From: an uncultured Prevotellaceae bacterium | GTDB lineage: Bacteria; Bacteroidota; Bacteroidia; Bacteroidales; Bacteroidaceae | Reading direction: 5' to 3' | DNA length: 64,000 nt | Assembly (NCBI GenBank): GCA_900317635.1 | Contig: ONHN01000001.1 | Location: 1-64,000 of the forward strand | Part shown: positions 1-6,884 of the stretch, piece by piece | Numbering within the stretch: the first letter of the stretch is position 1 | Layout of the letters: every line of letters begins with the position of its first letter | The notes under the pieces: model-generated | What the model saw: only the letters and a program-made list of their open reading frames with translations | The model's database searches: none | What the model was told of the DNA's origin: nothing | Made by a program: the position numbers and the translations under genes

Positions 1-293
1 TACCGCGAGGAGCGTAGCGACGAGTGGTGCGCGGATAGTGCGCAACGGATGAAGCGGTGCGCAGAGCGTACCGCACATTAAAAAGAATAGGTTGTGTCGA
101 AAAGAGGACTTGCAACGTGCAGTACGCTCCGCGCACTGGCAACATCGTCGATAGTTTTTGCCGCGCATCCCTCCTCGCTACGCTCGTCAGGATACGCGGT
201 TAAGCATAGTGTGGTACGCTTCGCGCACCATTTACCCCCCCCGTATCACAACTCCCGAAACTTGAATTAAGTAACTACTCCCCTCTCGACCTT
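1..293. repeat. Intergenic repeat-rich segment at window edge
   Basis: No gene is visible here. The segment contains several short GC-rich palindromes built on a 'gtacgct-cgcgcac' theme, for example a hairpin at 212-230. It also holds a 'ttaagcat' stretch at 200-207 resembling the dispersed palindromic repeats near 3.0 kb and 53.0-53.2 kb. At 250-268 lies an orphan copy of the terminal sequence of the IS4-type element found at 47168-47186. Confidence 0.5.
250..272. repeat. Orphan IS-end-like sequence
   Basis: The 19 bases from 250 match the right terminal repeat of the IS4-type element (47168-47186) at 18 positions, and the core 'aactcccgaaactt' is identical. No transposase is within reach inside the window, so this is either a remnant end or the border of an element lying outside the window. 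Confidence 0.5.
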
Positions 294-368
294 TTGGGGA
301 GAGAGGGGCTGGGGGAGAGAAGGGCTGCAGAGAGGGGCTGGTCGAAAGGCCCTGTTCCTTGGCACTCG

Positions 369-1409
369 TCACTCTTCGCTTTTAGGCAGCACCTTGATTC
401 GCTGAAGCAGTTTACGACTTTGTTTCGCTACGCTTTTACCACTGCGGCGAATGGTGTTTTGTTGCCAGTCCCAAAGTTCGAAAATATCGTCGCGCACGAG
501 TTGCACGAAGCTCCTCTTACGTCCCTTTGCGTTGGGATTGACCACAACGGGGAATTCGCCGTGGACGAGTTCCACCGTTATTTCTGCTCCCGTGCTCGAT
601 GGGTCGCCGTCGCGGTGGACGGGTCCGTCGCTGCTGCGCGTGATGCGCACCTTGCGCGTTTGGAACATCTTGATATGACTGTTCTTAGGCAATGTTTTGT
701 TGAAAAGCTGAAGAGCTATCCGTGGTGCCTCGATGGCACTGAAGGGTTCCATAATAATAACGTCCATGAGGCCGTCCTTCATAGAGGCCTGCGGAGCGAT
801 ATAGGCATTGTTGCCATACTGCGAGGCGTTGGCGCAAGCAATGAGGAAGGCGCGATGGTGCACGGTGCCCGATTCGTCTTCAATGGTATAAGTGTCAGGC
901 TTATAGTTCAGGCCCGAGCTCAGCACGTTTTCTATGTAGGTTTGCAGGCCGCGCTTATCGCTCTGTGCAAACTTCAGGCTGATGAAAGCGTCGAAACCTA
1001 CTCCGCAGGTGCAGAAGAAGGGTTGACCGTTGATAAGGCCGTAGTCGAGGTGGTGGATGACGGCTTGGTTGATGATGCGCACGGCCTTTTCAGGGTTCAT
1101 GGGCAGTTGCAGGTGGCGCGCCAGGCCGTTGCCTGAGCCGCAGGGAATGATGCCCAGTGCCGTCTTGGTGTGTATCACCTCGCGTGCCACCTCGTTAATT
1201 GTTCCGTCGCCGCCAACAGCCACAACGATGTCATACCCTTCGGCCACGGCCTTACGGGCAAAGATGGCCGCCTCGCCCGCAGCCTTCGTATGACACACGC
1301 TGAAGTCGAAGCGCGAAGCATCGGTGTGGCGACGTATGGCGCGATAAACGGGCAATTTGTTCTTGCCACCACTAATGGGATTGACGATATATAGAAGACG
1401 CTGACGCAT
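369..1409 (-). CDS. DagK/YegS-family lipid kinase
   Basis: Predicted cytosolic or membrane-associated lipid kinase of the diacylglycerol kinase catalytic family (346 aa, usual length). The N-terminal catalytic domain shows the nucleotide-binding glycine motif VGGDGTINEV (about residues 65-74) and the PCGSGNGLARHL motif (about 90-101). The C-terminal half has the beta-sandwich expected of YegS/BmrU proteins. Members phosphorylate diacylglycerol or sphingoid-type lipids; the substrate cannot be read from sequence. It is divergent from serine palmitoyltransferase across a 302-base spacer. That placement makes a sphingoid base or ceramide a reasonable alternative substrate, which is inference. 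The family assignment is secure. Confidence 0.88.
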   Translation of the reverse strand: MRQRLLYIVNPISGGKNKLPVYRAIRRHTDASRFDFSVCHTKAAGEAAIFARKAVAEGYDIVVAVGGDGTINEVAREVIHTKTALGIIPCGSGNGLARHLQLPMNPEKAVRIINQAVIHHLDYGLINGQPFFCTCGVGFDAFISLKFAQSDKRGLQTYIENVLSSGLNYKPDTYTIEDESGTVHHRAFLIACANASQYGNNAYIAPQASMKDGLMDVIIMEPFSAIEAPRIALQLFNKTLPKNSHIKMFQTRKVRITRSSDGPVHRDGDPSSTGAEITVELVHGEFPVVVNPNAKGRKRSFVQLVRDDIFELWDWQQNTIRRSGKSVAKQSRKLLQRIKVLPKSEE

Positions 1410-1615
1410 ACGCTATCATTTGTTTTGAGAAAATGCTAATGTGGAAAAAGGAATAGCTACCAACGAGCTTTTTCCATTAGGAAACGGTCGTAAGGACGCA
1501 CGTTTCATTTTGCAAATTTACACTTTTTTCATCTGTATCTCCAAACTTCTTGCATAGTTTTTACAAAATTGTGCATTTTTTGGTCAATGATAGGAGATAT
1601 TTACGAAAAAAGCCT

Positions 1616-1623
1616 TAACTTTG
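1616..1623 (+). promoter_or_regulatory. Bacteroidetes -7 box for spt
   Basis: The octamer TAACTTTG fits the Bacteroidetes -7 consensus TAnnTTTG and lies 88 bases before the start of the serine palmitoyltransferase gene. I see no well-spaced TTTG -33 box. The rest of the spacer 1410-1711 is AT-rich and holds no gene. Confidence 0.55.
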
Positions 1624-1711
1624 CTGCGCCGTAAAGTGTAAAAGCGTTAACACGCTAAGCTGGCAACTAACACAATCATACATCTGTACATCGTACCATA
1701 CCATACAAGCT

Positions 1712-2899
1712 ATGAGCATCTTAAAAGACAGATTGGCCCAATATACGCGCCCGCAAGAGTATATGGCCAAGGGCATGTATCCCTACTTCCGCGAAATTGA
1801 AGGAAAGCAAGGCACCGAAGTGGAAATGGGAGGCCACAAAGTGCTAATGTTTGGTTCGAACGCCTACACGGGTTTGACGGGCGACGAACGCGTCATTGAA
1901 GCTGGCGTAGAAGCTATGCGACGCTACGGTAGCGGATGCGCTGGTTCGCGCTTCCTCAACGGCACGCTCGACATCCACGTGCAGTTGGAGCACGAGTTGG
2001 CCGAATTTGTAGGAAAAGAAGACGCACTCTGCTTCGCCACGGGCTTCACCGTCAACAGCGGCGTTATTCCGCAGTTGCTGACGCGCGAAGACTACATCCT
2101 CTGCGACGACCGCGACCATGCCTCAATCGTTGACGGTCGCCGGCTTTGCTTCGGCAAGTTCCTGAAGTTTAAGCACAACGACATGGACGACCTCGAAAAC
2201 CAGTTGAAGAAGTGCAAACCTGGCACGGTGAAGCTCATTGTGGTGGATGGTGTGTTTTCGATGGAAGGTGACCTTTGCAACCTGCCACGCATCGTGGAAC
2301 TGAAGAAGAAGTACGATGCCACCATTATGGTTGACGAAGCCCACGGCATCGGCGTCTTTGGCCGCCAAGGGCGCGGCGTGTGCGACCACTTCGGACTGAC
2401 CGACGAGGTAGACCTCATTATGGGCACGTTCTCGAAGAGCCTTGCCAGCATAGGCGGTTTCATAGCTGCCGACAAAGCCATTACCAACTGGCTGCGCCAC
2501 ACCGCCCGCACCTACATCTTCAGTGCTTCGGCCACGCCTGCTGCCACGGCCTCAGCCCGCGAAGCCCTCCACATCCTCCAGCAAGAGCCCGAGCGCATAG
2601 AACGCTTGTGGGATGTAACGCACTACGCGCTGAAGCGTTTCCGCGAAGAAGGTTTTGAGATTGGCGACACGGAGAGCCCCATCATACCGCTATACGTTCG
2701 CGATGTTGACAAGACCTTTGCCGTCACTGCCCGCGCTTTCGACGAAGGCGTTTTCATCAACCCCGTCATTCCCCCTGCCTGCGCACCGCAAGACACCCTT
2801 GTGCGATACGCACTGATGGCTACGCACACCAAAGAGCAAGTGGACATCAGCGTTGAGAAACTGAAGAAGGTGTTCCGCGAACTGGACATCCTAAAGTAA
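1712..2899 (+). CDS. spt: Serine palmitoyltransferase (sphingolipid synthesis)
   Basis: PLP-dependent alpha-oxoamine synthase of 395 aa. It is predicted to condense L-serine with palmitoyl-CoA to 3-ketodihydrosphingosine, the first step of Bacteroidales sphingolipid synthesis. Visible features are the AOS fold I aminotransferase signature, the glycine-rich GSGCAGSRFLNGT near residue 73-85, the VDEAHGIGVFG segment near 208 and the PLP lysine in GTFSKSLAS near 244. Related enzymes (KBL, 8-amino-7-oxononanoate synthase, 5-aminolevulinate synthase) share the fold. The MSILKDRLAQYT start and the close match to Bacteroides and Porphyromonas SPT proteins as remembered make SPT the best call. It stands alone on the plus strand and ends at a long hairpin terminator. 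Confidence 0.88.
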   Translation: MSILKDRLAQYTRPQEYMAKGMYPYFREIEGKQGTEVEMGGHKVLMFGSNAYTGLTGDERVIEAGVEAMRRYGSGCAGSRFLNGTLDIHVQLEHELAEFVGKEDALCFATGFTVNSGVIPQLLTREDYILCDDRDHASIVDGRRLCFGKFLKFKHNDMDDLENQLKKCKPGTVKLIVVDGVFSMEGDLCNLPRIVELKKKYDATIMVDEAHGIGVFGRQGRGVCDHFGLTDEVDLIMGTFSKSLASIGGFIAADKAITNWLRHTARTYIFSASATPAATASAREALHILQQEPERIERLWDVTHYALKRFREEGFEIGDTESPIIPLYVRDVDKTFAVTARAFDEGVFINPVIPPACAPQDTLVRYALMATHTKEQVDISVEKLKKVFRELDILK

Positions 2900-2909
2900 C
2901 GCCAACCAC

Positions 2910-2990
2910 AAGTCCCCTAAAACAATACGAGCACGGGCTTAATCTCACTTTCGCAGATTAAGCCCGTGCTCGTATCGTTTTGGGGGGCTT
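2910..2990. terminator. Long bidirectional hairpin terminator
   Basis: Two 36-base arms (2910-2945 and 2955-2990) pair almost perfectly around a 9-base loop, and the arms carry A- and T-rich outer parts. It lies between spt (plus) and the convergent BspA-like pseudogene (minus), so it can end transcripts from both sides. A 36-bp stem is much longer than a normal intrinsic terminator. Confidence 0.7.
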
Positions 2991-2991
2991 G

Positions 2992-3030
2992 CTGTCGCCA
3001 TAGGCGACAAACGATGCTTAACGCCCGTCG
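2992..3030. repeat. Dispersed palindromic repeat, copy 1
   Basis: These 39 bases match 52990-53028 with about five differences. The element begins with a small hairpin (tgtcgcc-taggcgaca) followed by 'atgcttaac'. It overlaps the 3' end of the BspA-like pseudogene. Confidence 0.6.
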
Positions 3031-3868
3031 AGCGTGGTCATGCTCTCCTTGTAGGGCACGGCCCCTTTCAAGCTCTCGCAGCCTGTAAACATATTTGCGT
3101 AATGCTCTATCTCGGACCACGAATTGTCGCACCAGATCGTGTGCAAGCGGCCGCAACGGCCGAACATAACAGCGATGTTTTGCAGTTTGTCGGTGTTGAA
3201 GTTGTTCAAGTCTATCTCCTCCAACTTAGCGCAATCGAAGAACATGCTTTGCATGTTTTCAACGCTGAAGGTCTTAAACGGTCCGACATCAAGAGTTTGC
3301 AAGCTCTTGCACCCTGAAAACATCTCCTTCATCGTGGTGACGAGTCCAGTGTTGAGGAGACTGATATCTAACGTGGTAAGCAGACTGCAATCCTTAAACA
3401 TGGCCGACATATCGGTGACGTTGTAGGTATCGAAAGTTTGTATGGCAAGCTCTGTTGCCTGACAGCCTTCGAGCATCGAGCTCATATTGGTAACCTGGCT
3501 GGTGTTGAGGTTTTCAAGGCCTGTGACACGTTCAAGCTTGTTGCTGGCGAACCAGCGATAGCAGCTCTTGGGTAGTGCATAGGTAAAGGAGGGTTGCACG
3601 TGCGCACGGATTACCTGTTCGGAGTAAAGCCTTTCAAATGCTGGACGTGTGGTTCCCGTATCGGTTACGTCGAAGGAGGTAGTACCGTCGTATCCGTCTG
3701 CTGCGTTTCTTCATTCTCGGCCACCCACAGCACGGCATCGGAAGCCACGACGCCAATGTCGGTAATACGTAGTTTCTGCAGGTGTTTCCAGCGTGCTTGC
3801 GCTTATGCACCCTATGCAGCAAAGCACAGCAGGCAGGCCAAAAAGGTTAGTTTTGTTGTTGTTTTCGT
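3018..3868 (-). pseudogene. BspA-like (DUF285 repeat) surface protein, degraded
   Basis: The intact part (3018-3599) encodes a chain of about 25-residue leucine-rich DUF285/BspA-type repeats, each with an 'NMSSMF.GC..L..LD' pattern, as in secreted adhesin-like proteins. The upstream reading is still recognisable but broken. A lipoprotein-like signal segment (KLTFLACLLCFAA) begins at 3868 with ACG where ATG is expected. Two in-frame stops (TAG, TAA) follow directly. A stretch reading RITDIGVVASDAVLWVAENE then shifts frame near 3700 into the repeat region. The promoter at 4107-4137 is still good, and a MITE-like element (3886-4063) sits between promoter and start. The gene is very probably dead. 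The 193-aa repeat piece alone has no signal peptide. Confidence 0.75.
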
Positions 3869-3885
3869 ATAAGGGACTTTTAATA

Positions 3886-4063
3886 GGAGTGTTCTATAAA
3901 TTAGGAAATTCGCTATTCGATTGGGCTTGATGCTTTTTTGCTCTTAAGGGCATCTTCCGCATTAACTTCTTGCCACGTAGCTCGCTACGCGGCTGCGAAC
4001 TTAATACGAAACCTGCTCCTTAACAGCTCAAAAATCATTCAAGCCTAATTTATAGAACACTCC
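3886..4063. mobile_element. MITE-like hairpin element, 178 bp
   Basis: Perfect 20-bp terminal inverted repeats (3886-3905 and 4044-4063, outer sequence ggagtgttctata) enclose 138 bases that also pair imperfectly along their length, so the whole element folds into one hairpin. The 4-base sequence 'aata' flanks both ends and may be the target duplication. It has no coding capacity. It lies in the 5' leader of the BspA-like pseudogene. A related end is found at 53263-53293. Confidence 0.7.
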
Positions 4064-4106
4064 AATAGTAATAAACTTCTGGTTAGTATTCAACTTAACT
4101 TAGCTA

Positions 4107-4137
4107 CAAAGTTACAACATTGAGGCGTTAAAGCAAA
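4107..4137 (-). promoter_or_regulatory. Promoter of the BspA-like pseudogene
   Basis: On the minus strand TTTG (4134-4137) is followed after 19 bases by TAACTTTG (4107-4114), an excellent Bacteroidetes -33/-7 pair. The predicted start near 4102 lies just upstream of the MITE-like element, so the transcript would include it in its leader. Confidence 0.65.
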
Positions 4138-4253
4138 GTGCTTAGACGTATTTCTACATAAATAAAAGAAGGAGGAGGAACATATCGCGAAGAAAGCTGC
4201 AAGCATCGTCGGCTTTTGGCAAAACGCGCAATGAAGCTCTTACCCTGAAACAT

Positions 4254-5576
4254 CTAAGGGTTTCGCAACGACGTGAACGCGTGGCAGATTTCGTCTTGCA
4301 GCGCACGGCCTTTAGCGGCGGTTTGGTTTCCGTTCATCAAGATGGCGAAAGCTATGCGGTTGCCCGTGGGGGCATCGGCATAACCAGCCAGCGTGCTTAC
4401 GCCCGTCACGGTGCCTGTCTTCGCGCGGACGTTGCCTGCGGCACTTCCACGCTTCATCCGGCTGGAGAGGGTGCCGTCGGTGCCAGCAACAGGCAAGGTG
4501 GGCAGGAGGTGAGCATAGAGGGCACTGTCGCGCCAGGCATAGCGCAAGAGGGCTACAAGGAGACGGGCAGAGAGGAAGTTATAGGGCGACAGACCGCTAC
4601 CGTCGGCCGCGACGTAGTCGGCAGGGTCGAGTCCACAAGTGCGGACGAGGGGTTCCAATTGCTTGCGAGCCTCAACAGCTCCAGCATGCTTCTTCCCACT
4701 GCGCGCGGCTATCTGATAGAAGAGGGCTTCGGCATAGCGGTTGTCGCTTTGCTTCATCATGCGCAAGAGGAGTTGGTCGATGCTGTGGGTGGCTTCTGCG
4801 AGCTTCACGGCATCGGACGGTATGGCATCGCGGCGAATGCCGCCCTGCCAAAAGATACCTGCGCGCTTCATCTCGGCAGCGAAGGCGTTTTCAAACGTCC
4901 CTTGGTCCTTATATTGCAGGGGCGAGAGGTCGGGGTTCGTGTCGTTACCATCATCCCAACACCATCCAGCTCCCCAATGGCTATCGTCCTTCATAGAAAG
5001 ATCGATAACAAGGTCGCCGCGGAGCGTATCAACGCCTAAGGCCTTCAGCTCATTAACAAATGAGCGCACTTCTGAAAGACCCAGCAGGGGGTCGAAGCCT
5101 GCCCGCACATACACGTTGCCACGTAGCACTTTGCCCGAATCGGCCACTGCGGGGCGGGCCAAAAACGTGGTGCGCAAGTTATAGTTCCCGCCCAAAGCGT
5201 ATAGAGCCCCTATGCTGGTGACGAGCTTTTGGCACGATGCGGGGCGCATCAAGGCATCGGGCATATAGGCGAACATGACGGTGTCGGCCGTGAGGTCGTA
5301 AACGAGCAGGGCGGTTTGCATGCGCTGGGCACCTTTCGACTGAAGAATTTCGCTGAGGCGCTGGGTGAGCGTCTCGCGCTGCGAGAGAGCCGAAAGGCCC
5401 AAATCGAGCGTATCGGGACCGAGGCCGCTCGTGGTGATTGTGGTATCCGCCGAATGCAAAGGACGGTCGGGTTGGGGTGCACGAGGCACACGAAGCGTGT
5501 CCTGCGCTGCAGCGGAGAAACAACAAAAGATGAGGGCTAATGAAACGTTAAACAGTAAACGTGAAACGTGAAACAT
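4254..5576 (-). CDS. dacB: D-alanyl-D-alanine carboxypeptidase/endopeptidase (PBP4, S13)
   Basis: Periplasmic penicillin-binding protein of peptidase family S13 (440 aa) that trims or cuts peptidoglycan cross-links. A signal peptide (about residues 1-24, ending SAAAQ) is followed by the three active-site motifs: SCQK (SxxK, about 113-116), SDN (SxN) and KTG in AKTGTV near the C-terminus. It is the last gene of the minus-strand envelope operon that starts with the DUF6089 gene. The start codon and the first residues (MFHVSRLLFNVS) are encoded by an intergenic-type repeat array of 'gtgaaac/gttaaac' units. No later methionine fits a signal peptide, so this start is retained. Confidence 0.9.
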   Translation of the reverse strand: MFHVSRLLFNVSLALIFCCFSAAAQDTLRVPRAPQPDRPLHSADTTITTSGLGPDTLDLGLSALSQRETLTQRLSEILQSKGAQRMQTALLVYDLTADTVMFAYMPDALMRPASCQKLVTSIGALYALGGNYNLRTTFLARPAVADSGKVLRGNVYVRAGFDPLLGLSEVRSFVNELKALGVDTLRGDLVIDLSMKDDSHWGAGWCWDDGNDTNPDLSPLQYKDQGTFENAFAAEMKRAGIFWQGGIRRDAIPSDAVKLAEATHSIDQLLLRMMKQSDNRYAEALFYQIAARSGKKHAGAVEARKQLEPLVRTCGLDPADYVAADGSGLSPYNFLSARLLVALLRYAWRDSALYAHLLPTLPVAGTDGTLSSRMKRGSAAGNVRAKTGTVTGVSTLAGYADAPTGNRIAFAILMNGNQTAAKGRALQDEICHAFTSLRNP

Positions 5577-5694
5577 GAAACAATAAGTGACAAGTTACAA
5601 GTGACGAATGAGAAGTGACAAGTGACGAGTGACAAGGTTTTTACTGCGCTGATTCGTCGGCGTAGCTAAACTCGTCACTCGTCACTTGTCACTT
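5549..5694. repeat. Heptamer-like repeat array with 21-bp inverted repeat
   Basis: Between ompH and dacB, and running into the dacB start, are degenerate 7-base units of two types: 'gttaaac/gtgaaac' (5549-5585) and 'gtgacaa/gtgacga' (5586-5636). A perfect 21-bp inverted repeat (5613-5633 with 5674-5694) is formed by the second type. The transcript of this spacer would contain a strong stem. Confidence 0.65.
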
Positions 5695-5704
5695 AATACT
5701 AACG

Positions 5705-6214
5705 CTACAGCCCAAGTTTTGCTTTTACGCGAGCCGTGATGTCATCAACAAGGGAGGGATTGATTACGATGTTGCTTTGCTCAATCATGTTGTCGTCGAG
5801 GATGAAGGCATAACCGCTTTCCTTGGCAATGACGCTAGCAGCGTCCTTCACTTTACGCTCGATGGGAGAGAGCTTTTGCTGCTGTGCTTCGGTGAAAGCC
5901 TTGCTGTTGTCGTTGTAGGCTTGTTCGAGCTTTTGCTGCATTTCCTGCAACTCTTTATTGTGACGCTCTACGATGTTCGGTGGCGTGGATTTGTTGTCCT
6001 CGGCTTCATACTTTTGTGCTTTCGTCTGCAACTCTTTCTGCATATCTTCAAGCTCGGCTTGGTACTTTTTACCAAGCGTTTCAAGCTCGGTTTGAGCGGT
6101 CTTAAATTCGGGCAGGAGTTGCACGATTTCGGCATAGTTGATGTGGGCTACTTTCTGAGCGCAGAGGCTCATGGGCGCTACGAGGAGCGCGAGGATAAGA
6201 AGTTTCTTAATCAT
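5705..6214 (-). CDS. OmpH/Skp-like periplasmic chaperone (second copy)
   Basis: Small secreted chaperone (169 aa) with a signal peptide (about 1-19, ending SLCAQ) and a long central coiled coil rich in Lys, Glu and Gln (about 35-110), then a short C-terminal beta segment. This is the Skp/OmpH tentacle fold that holds unfolded outer-membrane proteins for BamA. It follows another Skp-like gene, a pairing usual in Bacteroidales. The spacer to the upstream copy (6215-6338) carries 'gtgacaagt/actcgtcac' repeat units. Confidence 0.85.
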   Translation of the reverse strand: MIKKLLILALLVAPMSLCAQKVAHINYAEIVQLLPEFKTAQTELETLGKKYQAELEDMQKELQTKAQKYEAEDNKSTPPNIVERHNKELQEMQQKLEQAYNDNSKAFTEAQQQKLSPIERKVKDAASVIAKESGYAFILDDNMIEQSNIVINPSLVDDITARVKAKLGL

Positions 6215-6338
6215 TTGTTTGTACGTGTTGTTATTTATGTTTTATAATTGATTTCAAGTGTGTGTTGAAAGGAGTTAACGAGTGACAAGTGGGGCTACGC
6301 CCACGAACAAACACTATTGCAACTCGTCACTCGTCATT

Positions 6339-6854
6339 TCAGTTAGCATAGCCAAGTTTTGCCAGCACTTCGTTTGAAACGTCAATAGCGGGCGAAGCGA
6401 AGATGATGCCTGCCGTTTCGGACGAGCGGTCGAAGATGGCTTGGAAGTTGCGCTGTTCGGCCACGGCCTTAATGGCGCTGTACACTTCGTCCTGCACGGG
6501 CTGCACAAGGCTTTCGCGTTTCTTGTAGAGTTCGCCTTCAGGGCCAAAGTATTTCTTCTTGAGGTCGGCTGCTTCTTTCTCTTTATCAACAATGGCTTGT
6601 TCGCGCTCCTTCTTTTGCTCGTCGGAAAGGAACACGGCCTCGTTCTGATAGGTCTTGTAGAGGTTCTTGGCTTCGTTGTCGAGGGCTTCGACTTCGGCCT
6701 GCCACTTCTTCGACATTTGGCTGAGCTGTTCATTGGCACGCTCGTAGGCGGGGATGTTGCTCAGGATGTACTCCATGTCAATGAGGGCGAACTTCTGCGC
6801 ACTGGCTGCATTAAAGGCAAAAGCCAGGGCGATGAGGGACAGAATTTTTTTCAT
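6339..6854 (-). CDS. skp: OmpH/Skp-like periplasmic chaperone (first copy)
   Basis: Secreted 171-aa Skp/OmpH family protein with a signal peptide (about 1-19, ending ASA-Q), a highly charged coiled coil (about 40-115) and a C-terminal segment resembling that of the downstream paralogue. It starts 30 bases after the bamA stop, so the two are almost surely co-transcribed. Its role is to escort outer-membrane proteins to the BAM complex. The two paralogues differ in sequence, suggesting some division of labour (inference). Confidence 0.87.
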   Translation of the reverse strand: MKKILSLIALAFAFNAASAQKFALIDMEYILSNIPAYERANEQLSQMSKKWQAEVEALDNEAKNLYKTYQNEAVFLSDEQKKEREQAIVDKEKEAADLKKKYFGPEGELYKKRESLVQPVQDEVYSAIKAVAEQRNFQAIFDRSSETAGIIFASPAIDVSNEVLAKLGYAN

Positions 6855-6884
6855 AGTCGTTATCGTTTTTTTGTTTACTCCTTT

